DNA from: Viola odorata
Lineage: Eukaryota > Streptophyta > Magnoliopsida > Malpighiales > Violaceae
Assembly: GCA_963691705.1 (NCBI GenBank)
Contig: OY829539.1
Coordinates: 40,991,656-41,055,655, forward strand
Direction: 5' to 3'
DNA: 64,000 nucleotides
Shown: positions 57,543 to 64,000 of the stretch, in pieces
Numbering within the stretch: position 1 is the first letter of the stretch
How the letters are laid out: every line of letters starts with the position of its first letter
The notes under the pieces: generated by a model
Seen by the model: the letters and a program-made list of their open reading frames with translations, nothing else
What the model was told of the DNA's origin: nothing
The model's database searches: none
Program-made: the position numbers and the translations under genes

Positions 57543-59045
57543 CTTCCTGTTTGCCACAACCACTTGGGTCATCCTCTCATTCTAAAGTTTTACAATCTGT
57601 TATCAATAAAATTTTCTCTTCCTACTGAGTCAACTAAATCTAATGCAATGGAATCATCTTTCTCCTACAAGTCATAGATCATTTGCTCCTCTCGATCTCA
57701 TTCACTATGATGTTTCGGTATCCTCCCCTTGTATCTCGTCTTTCTCCCACAGGTCACAAATATTATGTGATATTCGTTGATAATTTTTCCAAATTTACAT
57801 GGTTTTATCCAATGGCAAAAAAACCAAACGTCTACTAAATTGAGGGTGTCGATTAAAGTGAGACTTTCAGTCCGGTTGTCATACCTCCCATCATTCGGAT
57901 TGTGATTTGCATCGCCATCTCTCCACTAGCCCTTGCGATAATTGGATGTCCATAATGCCTATCTGAACAGATTTCTTTAGGAGACTATTTAGGTTTCATG
58001 ATCCTCTCGTACTGACCATGTTTGACTTCTCAGAAAGTCTCTCTACGGCCTCAAGAAAGCACCCCATGCTTAGTATCAATCGTCTGAACGAGTTCTTACT
58101 GTCTACCGGGTTTGCTCCATCTAAACTCAACACCTCTATTCATCCTCCGCAAAGGCACTTTCACAGTATACATCTTGATCTATGTTGACGATATCATTAT
58201 TACAACTACTAATGTCGAGTTCCTTGAATCAACCATCTCCATCTTAGGTCGTACTTTCAAATTATGGGATCTCGGACCATTAAACTTCTTCCTCGGTGTT
58301 ACTACCAACAGTACCAAGACTGGGATATTTCTCTGTCAACGGAAGTATCTCCTAGATATCCTATCTCGTGTAGGCATGTCTAATTGTAAACCTCTCAGTA
58401 CACCACCCTCTGCTTCTCTAGTGAAATCACCTGCCACCTCGCACCCTTGGTCGAATCCGAATCAATACTGCTCCATTGTTGGCTCTCTCATGTATTTAAC
58501 AATAACTCAACCATAAATCATATGTGTCGTCAACAAGGTGTGTCAGTTCATGCATTCACCATTCTAATTTTATTGTTCTACTCGTCCACCAGTCAGCTTC
58601 GTATCCAAGTATTCATTGATGCCGACTGGGCAGGCTCCGACCATGGTCGTGAATCGACCAGGTTTTTTTTAACGTATCTAGGCTTCAATCTAGTGTCTTG
58701 GCAAGCGAAGAAACAGCGCAAGGTGGCTCGTAGTTCGGCAGAGGCCAGATTTAAGTCCTTGGCCAACGGTGCTGCTGATGTTATTTGGCTCCAAAATTGC
58801 TTGGTGAGCTTGGGTACAGTAACTTGCAGCCTCCTATATCATGGTGTGATAATCTTGGGGCAACCTATATGGCTGCGAATCCAGTTTTCCATGCTTCCAC
58901 AAAGCACGTGGATGTGGACTTTCACTTTGTCCACGATATAGTGCAAAAAAGGCTCTTTGTACTCAGTTCATCTCCAACATTGATCAATTAGCCGATATAC
59001 TAACAATGTCCCTATCTTAGAACTGATTTACGATCCAAATTAAGT
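57543..59045 (+). pseudogene. Copia-1 3' remnant, duplicate copy
   Basis: Matches 20717-22203, including the same deletions and the RT core LIYVDDIII (near 58180) and FIDADWAGS. It keeps AAGGTGGCTCG near 58720, which is missing in copy 1 at about 21885, and has a 12-base insert near 57737. Broken by many stops. Confidence 0.75.
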
Positions 59046-59823
59046 CTAGGTCGATCGACCCCCATCCTTCTTTGTTTCTCATCATGGCGATCCTGTTCTT
59101 TACAACTTTATCAAGAGCAGGCTCACCCTCTCAATATGCTTGATAAGCCCGCCTCTTAAACATGCCATGTATTTATCGTACACCAAACAACTCTTCGTAT
59201 TGTGTATAAATTAATGTAATCGGCCATAATACAGAATGAGCCAAAAAATCTCAAATTCATCTGTGTTTTATTTCTCCCGTGGAAGAAAAAGAACTATATC
59301 CAATAGGCAAATTACTAAATTGAACATTAATTCAATGAAAATTATACCAAACCATAAGTAATTAAACATCAATAGTAGAATTTTAGGAATGAAGTTGAAT
59401 GATATAAAAGATATTTTCGACCCTTCTAGTCTGAAATTTTATATTGATTTGGCCCTTCTTTTGACTGTTACGAACATGTTTACTTCCATTGTGGGTAATG
59501 TATTTCGTATTTGGGTTCAAAGCCCTATGGCTTTACGTTTGGAGGATTTGAGGCTCATCAAAGCCCCATCTCTTTGAAGAGAGAGAACATTTTTTTTCCT
59601 TTTCATATTTCCTGTGCTTTCCATAGGCAAAATAAGCAATAAATATCATCAAACTTCTAACCCAGTAAGAAAATAAAGACACCAAACTTGTGTTCTTAGG
59701 AACCTGAATGACTCAACTGTCAAAATCCTCATCATAAGCAGAACAGCAAGGACACTCTCTAGAGAGGAACAATTGCAGCCCAACAACAGTTCTTACAAGC
59801 AAATGATGGCAACTCTATCCTAT
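59046..59823. other. spacer and presumed 3' UTR of eIF3g copy 2
   Basis: Duplicate of 22204-23012 with small indels (for example a loss near 59155). No gene; the 62-codon frame at 59389-59577 is the partner of the one at 22578. Confidence 0.5.
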
Positions 59824-61672
59824 CTATGTAGCTCTGGGCGTGGCCCATTCAACTCGGAGAATTAAGTTGTCATAACCATATCCATTGAGCTTGTTAATTG
59901 CCCTCTCTGCGTCCTCCTTGTTCACAAAGTTCACAAAGCCAAAGCCCCTGCTCACACCAGTCTTCTGATCAATAGCAACATAAACACGGCTCACAGGACC
60001 AAATGTGCGGAAAAGTTCAAGCAGGTCAGGCTCCCTAGTGTCTTCTGATAAGTTGGTAACCCGAACTGAATTTTCTTCGTTTCTGCGCCTCATATCTGAC
60101 CCAAGACTTTTCTCTGCCCCAGCTCTCATGCTTGGTGGGACATAGGCACCCTTGGTTCCTGAACCAGCCGCAGCAGTCTCAGATGATGAAGGCTTGTCAA
60201 CAAAGGACTCAGTCTGTGGAGCGAGATCCTTGTATGGGCACCGAGAAGTCCAATGGTCACCTTTCTTGCCACAAGTTCTGCAAACCATAAGAACAGCTCC
60301 ACCTTTACTGAGTTGGGCAAGGCCATCCCCTGCCATCTTTGATTCGTCTGCCTTGGAACCTGATAACATGTGAATGCATTTTAAAAAACAAACAGTCAAA
60401 CGTTTTCAATAGAAATGTTCTGGAAGATGTCATCATATGGAAGAGGGGGAAGTGCTGACTTAACAGCTCCATGCAAATTCATCATGGAAATTCTTAAACA
60501 TGTTATACCTGTGAATGATGTCATCAGATCAAACAACAAAAGGTGACACTATAACACCCCATAAAATCATCAAGCAATATTAAAGCTGTCAAACAGATTG
60601 GCTAAGTGAGAAATGAAGAACCCAACAGACATACAATGAAGCTGAACAGAACTGAAAACAAAATCAATGCTAATGCAAAGTGATAACAATAACAGGTAAA
60701 GCCACTAAGGTGATACAAAAGATGAGAATTCAAACAAAGAAATTTGTAAAAGCTCAACAAAATAGATTGGCATAATTGTTAAATGCTTAGGAGGCAATAG
60801 GTGTCGGTCTTGACGTGGTGGGAGTCATTCAAAATCTCAATATCACAGCAATCACGAAATCAAATCCTTTTTAAGAATCCAATTCAAAGAAGAAACTACC
60901 TTCAAAAATTTACCAACCACCTTCATAAAATAGAAGTTAAACTACTGATTACATCAAACAAACACTAAAGAATAACACGTGCTGAAATATCTAATCAATT
61001 GTGGTAATAAAACACAAATAGTAAATAGTACAGCAGAAATGGGCAATGCTCATTCAAACGACCAGATGCACTAAAAATAAGGTTTCTTTGAGATCGAATA
61101 GGTCATAGATGCAATTGCTGCAGAAACAGTGGAACAAATTGTTGTCCCCCACCAATTTCCAGGAAAGCTTATCGACCATTCACACAAAAACAACAGCTAA
61201 ATTGGCTAATGAACCACCTTAATCAAAGAAAACAATAAAATCCAAGTAAATCCAGCCATACCCATTTATACATAGAAAAAATTAAAACGTTTAAGAGAGA
61301 AAATTCGAATGCAAATAGCACAGAATCGATACCTGGAGCTCTAGGCCTTTCTAGGAGGATCTCTTCAGTGGAGACCATGGTAAGGCGAGCTCCCACATCC
61401 TCATGAACGGCATCGCCAAACTTAGGCCAGTTTCTGCGCTCCACAGCTCGTTTGCTCAACCGGGCTTTCGCCAGTTTCCTTACGCGAGTTGTAGTGGTGA
61501 TCTTAACCTTATTGCCGTCATCGTTGAATTTGTACTCTATCACCTTCTTGATCCCGCTCTCGTCCGGGCCAATCACTTGCTTCGGCGGCAATAAGAAGTC
61601 CAAATCCTCACCGTCGTCCTCGTCTAGCTCGCCCCAACGGAGCTTACCCGGAGCTGACTTGTCAATAGCCAT
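59824..61672 (-). CDS. eIF3g: eukaryotic translation initiation factor 3 subunit G, copy 2
   Basis: Exons 61672-61333 and 60359-59824 around a 973-base GT-AG intron; 291 residues, same structure as copy 1. Exon 1 appears identical by eye. Exon 2 differs by about seven bases, giving three substitutions: Gly to Ala in SK(G/A)DES just after the splice, and Arg to Lys and Val to Leu in AE(R/K)S(V/L)GSD before the RRM. Zinc knuckle, RNP1 and RNP2 are unchanged. All start, splice and stop signals are intact, so both copies look able to make eIF3g. Whether both are expressed cannot be seen from sequence. Confidence 0.95.
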
Positions 61673-62379
61673 GGATCTATGTGTTTCGGATGCCGATTGT
61701 TATGATGGGAAACGAAAGGAATAGATACAGAGCCGTCGAGGGAAGGAGATGGGTAAGAATGAGACAAAGGTTCGGTTTTGTATAATGTTTTAGGGTTTCA
61801 AATTTTAACCAAAACCAAAATTTGGTTCTCTGACATGTTGGATTGCTCGCTTTGGACCCAAACAGAGTAGCAATTGTCAATATGTTCCTAAGAAAATTTG
61901 TTGTTAACAATTTGGCCCATTCTATTGGTTATAGTAGATCTGTAAACTATGAAGCACGGATACTTCATTTTTTATGCCTTATCTGTGTTAGTAGTGTGCA
62001 AAGGTGTATGTATATCCCCATTCTCTAAAGAAAAATTTAGGAGAGAAGGTTTGTCAAAAATCCTTTAGATGCTTTGAAAATCACTCATTTTCAGACTTGG
62101 AAAACTTTTTTGTTGTTTCACGTTTATTGCATTATCTTTCTCAAGATATGGTAAGGTAACTTCACCACTTAAAGCTTCCTTTGATGGATCAACTTTAACA
62201 CCTAACAAAGGAAAAGATATGCTTCTAGAACGAGTAGAAAATGAGCTAATTTCTTAATAAATAAAGATAACCTCACATCCTTGCTTTTGGTACGTCACTA
62301 AATTTGATCACAACTCTCATTCTTTTCACTTTGCAATCTATTAGCATGCTCAATATTTTCATGCTTGCTTTTGTCTCTC
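61673..62379. other. upstream region of eIF3g copy 2
   Basis: Duplicate of 24867-25574, with scattered substitutions. No gene. Confidence 0.5.
61791..61798 (-). promoter_or_regulatory. telo-box upstream of eIF3g copy 2
   Basis: AAACCCTA in gene orientation, same position relative to the ATG as in copy 1. Confidence 0.55.
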
Positions 62380-63789
62380 TGATAGTGTGTGTTTTGTGCA
62401 TATTTTTTTGCTTCGTTCATAGTCCAATTTCGAGCATGATACTACTAAATTGTCCCCGTTTTCATCCTTTTTTGTTGATCTGGACTAGAGAAGAGAAAGA
62501 TGCAGAAATATATGCTTCTTGGATGGATTTCCACTGGAACATCAAGCGTCGAGGCCTAACTGTCGAGCGTCTGCAGATGCTTACAATTCCAACACATAAA
62601 AGGAAACTCCAGAAGAGGATCTCCAGCGGATTCTGCCTTTCATTCCCCCGATCTTTCATTCAAACAAAAGATCTATTTTCATTTTATGTAATTCCCTTAG
62701 ATTTATGATTTTCCTTTTTTATATTTTATATTTTTAGAATTTCCTTATTTTGTAATTTCCCTATAAGACTCTAGGATTTTAGGGTTTTCGGAAGAGCTTT
62801 TTTTTCCACCAGACTTTTTTCCACTTTCAGATAGGAGTTTTTCCTACTTCCGCCTCCAGCGCCCCCATTCCTGCTTTGTAATAAATCGAAGCTTTAGCTT
62901 CGGCTGGTAATATTCAAGAGTTTTTTATCATCCTCTCTTACTTTTTAATTATGCAATTTAATTTTATTATTTATTTTACTGTTAGCATGAGCGGCTAAGC
63001 TCTCCCTTCTTAGCAAAGGTAATTCGAAGGTTGCTTAGGATAGTTAAGAGGTCAAATCGGGCTTAATAAACTCCATGTTTGTATTTGCTTGCTTGCCATT
63101 ATCTTGTCAATTTATCTAGGATTAATTAGAAGACTGATCAACTATTAATTAAACCTAGGTAATTACAGTCGTCTTTGTAGTAATAGCTAACGTGAGGCTA
63201 TATAGTTGAGTAGACAACTAGTTTAGAGTTATCACGTCAAACTAGTCAATCTAACTAGGGCAAGCAACCAATTAGGGTAGTGCCTCAAATGTACTAAGTG
63301 TCTCGCCCTAGGTGTGTCTTTCCTCTCCTTAATGGGCCTCTGAGTATTGTCTCCATAAACGTACCTTGGAGAACGGTAGAGTGTCAAGGTTATCCCATAA
63401 ACATACCTTGGGGTAGCTTCTCGTATGAAGGAAAGCAGGGGGCCTAAAAATACCTGGCCTCTATAGCACGCCTATGAACCAGGAGTGGAATACCACTGCA
63501 CAAATGACTGACTAGGCCTAGATGTAACCGGAGATGAACCTTTGCTAGGAACCTTTCTCATCTGATTCTATATCTTCATTTACTCTGCTTTATTTAGTTT
63601 TAGTTAATCAACAACTCTCTCAAACCCCCCTTTTGTGTTACTGTTTCAGTTTGTTTGTCTCTATCATGCACTAAAGTGAGCGTCTACCCTTAGTCCCTAT
63701 GTTCGACCCTGTTACCACTATATGCAATTTTATTCTGCATTAGACAACAAGTTTTATTATTATTTTTGACGGCTTTGACAACTGGTTCA
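62380..63789 (+). mobile_element. solo LTR (Athila-like), target duplication CTCTC, copy 2
   Basis: 1410 bases, partner of 25575-26963, with the same CTCTC flanks (62375-62379, 63790-63794). Present in both units, so it was already a solo LTR before duplication. Confidence 0.8.
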
Positions 63790-64000
63790 CTCTCTTTTCT
63801 TAGCCAACTCTCATTATATGGTAACTCTTTTAATGAAAGCTCTTTTCATTTGCTACACCACTCACATTTTCCTCATCTCACTTTGCCTTTCAAGCTTACA
63901 AGTAAGAGCAAACTCTTCAAATGCCTTCTTAATCTGGAGGTGGTCTTCATAAACTTTTGTGCGACACAATGGAGGGATGTTAAACTTACAACCTTGATGT
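63790..64000 (-). pseudogene. minus-strand gypsy protease remnant, duplicate, cut by window edge
   Basis: Matches 26964-27174; on the minus strand includes the VYEDH region. The catalytic part would lie beyond the window. Confidence 0.6.

Larger units (their letters stand above)
31407..64000. repeat. unit 2 of the segmental duplication (runs past the window edge)
   Basis: Collinear with 17733-27180 after removal of the Athila (13,085 bp) and Tat-like (10,086 bp) insertions. The offset between eIF3g start codons is 36,806 bases, which matches the unit length plus the two insertions and their target duplications to within about 50 bases of small indels. Homology is unbroken at position 64000. 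Confidence 0.85.

Overview
This window is nuclear DNA of a flowering plant, most likely a eudicot. The evidence is GT-AG introns, a citrate-binding-protein-like secreted gene, a full-length plant eIF3g gene present twice, and dense nests of plant-type LTR retrotransposons (Copia, Athila, Tat/Ogre-like, chromovirus-like). I see no bacterial, organellar or CRISPR features and recognise no tRNA or rRNA genes.

Only two host gene families are visible. (1) A two-exon citrate-binding-protein-like gene on the + strand (1161-2016). (2) Two intact two-exon eIF3g genes on the - strand (23013-24866 and 59824-61672). Nearly everything else is transposon or transposon remnant.

Layout. 1-2340: AT-rich flank and the citrate-binding-like gene. 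2340-3082 and 20717-22200: two halves of an old Copia element (Copia-1), split by a second Copia (Copia-2, copy A, 3083-20716; 251-bp LTRs, target duplication TTTCC/CTTCC). Copia-2A is itself interrupted in gag by a large gag-only, pol-less Tat/Ogre-like element (3796-17157) carrying several different tandem-repeat arrays. 23013-24866: eIF3g copy 1. 25575-26963: solo LTR with target duplication CTCTC, sitting in a minus-strand gypsy protease remnant. 28042-29272: minus-strand chromovirus-like LTR. 29724-31372: second solo LTR, target duplication ATAAC. From about 31400 to the right edge the sequence from about 17733 onward is repeated: the 3' part of Copia-2 (copy B), the Copia-1 remnant, eIF3g copy 2, the same solo LTR and the same gypsy remnant. 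Copy B carries two insertions absent from copy A: a 13.1-kb Athila element (32237-45321, target duplication CGTAT) and a 10.1-kb Tat-like element (46165-56250, target duplication GTGAT). The latter has lost most of pol but keeps an antisense gene cluster with its own TATA box and spliceable introns.

Inferred order of events: Copia-1; then Copia-2 into its integrase region; then formation of the CTCTC solo LTR; then a direct tandem duplication of a unit of about 13.7 kb (or, alternatively, head-to-tail assembly of two haplotypes); then Athila and Tat insertions into copy B only. The gag-only element entered the part of Copia-2A that is not duplicated, so its age relative to the duplication is open. 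The most unusual items are the duplicated eIF3g block, the antisense spliced gene unit in the Tat-like element, and the 55-bp repeat array with alternating A/B subtypes. All comparisons were made by eye; no alignment or database search was run.
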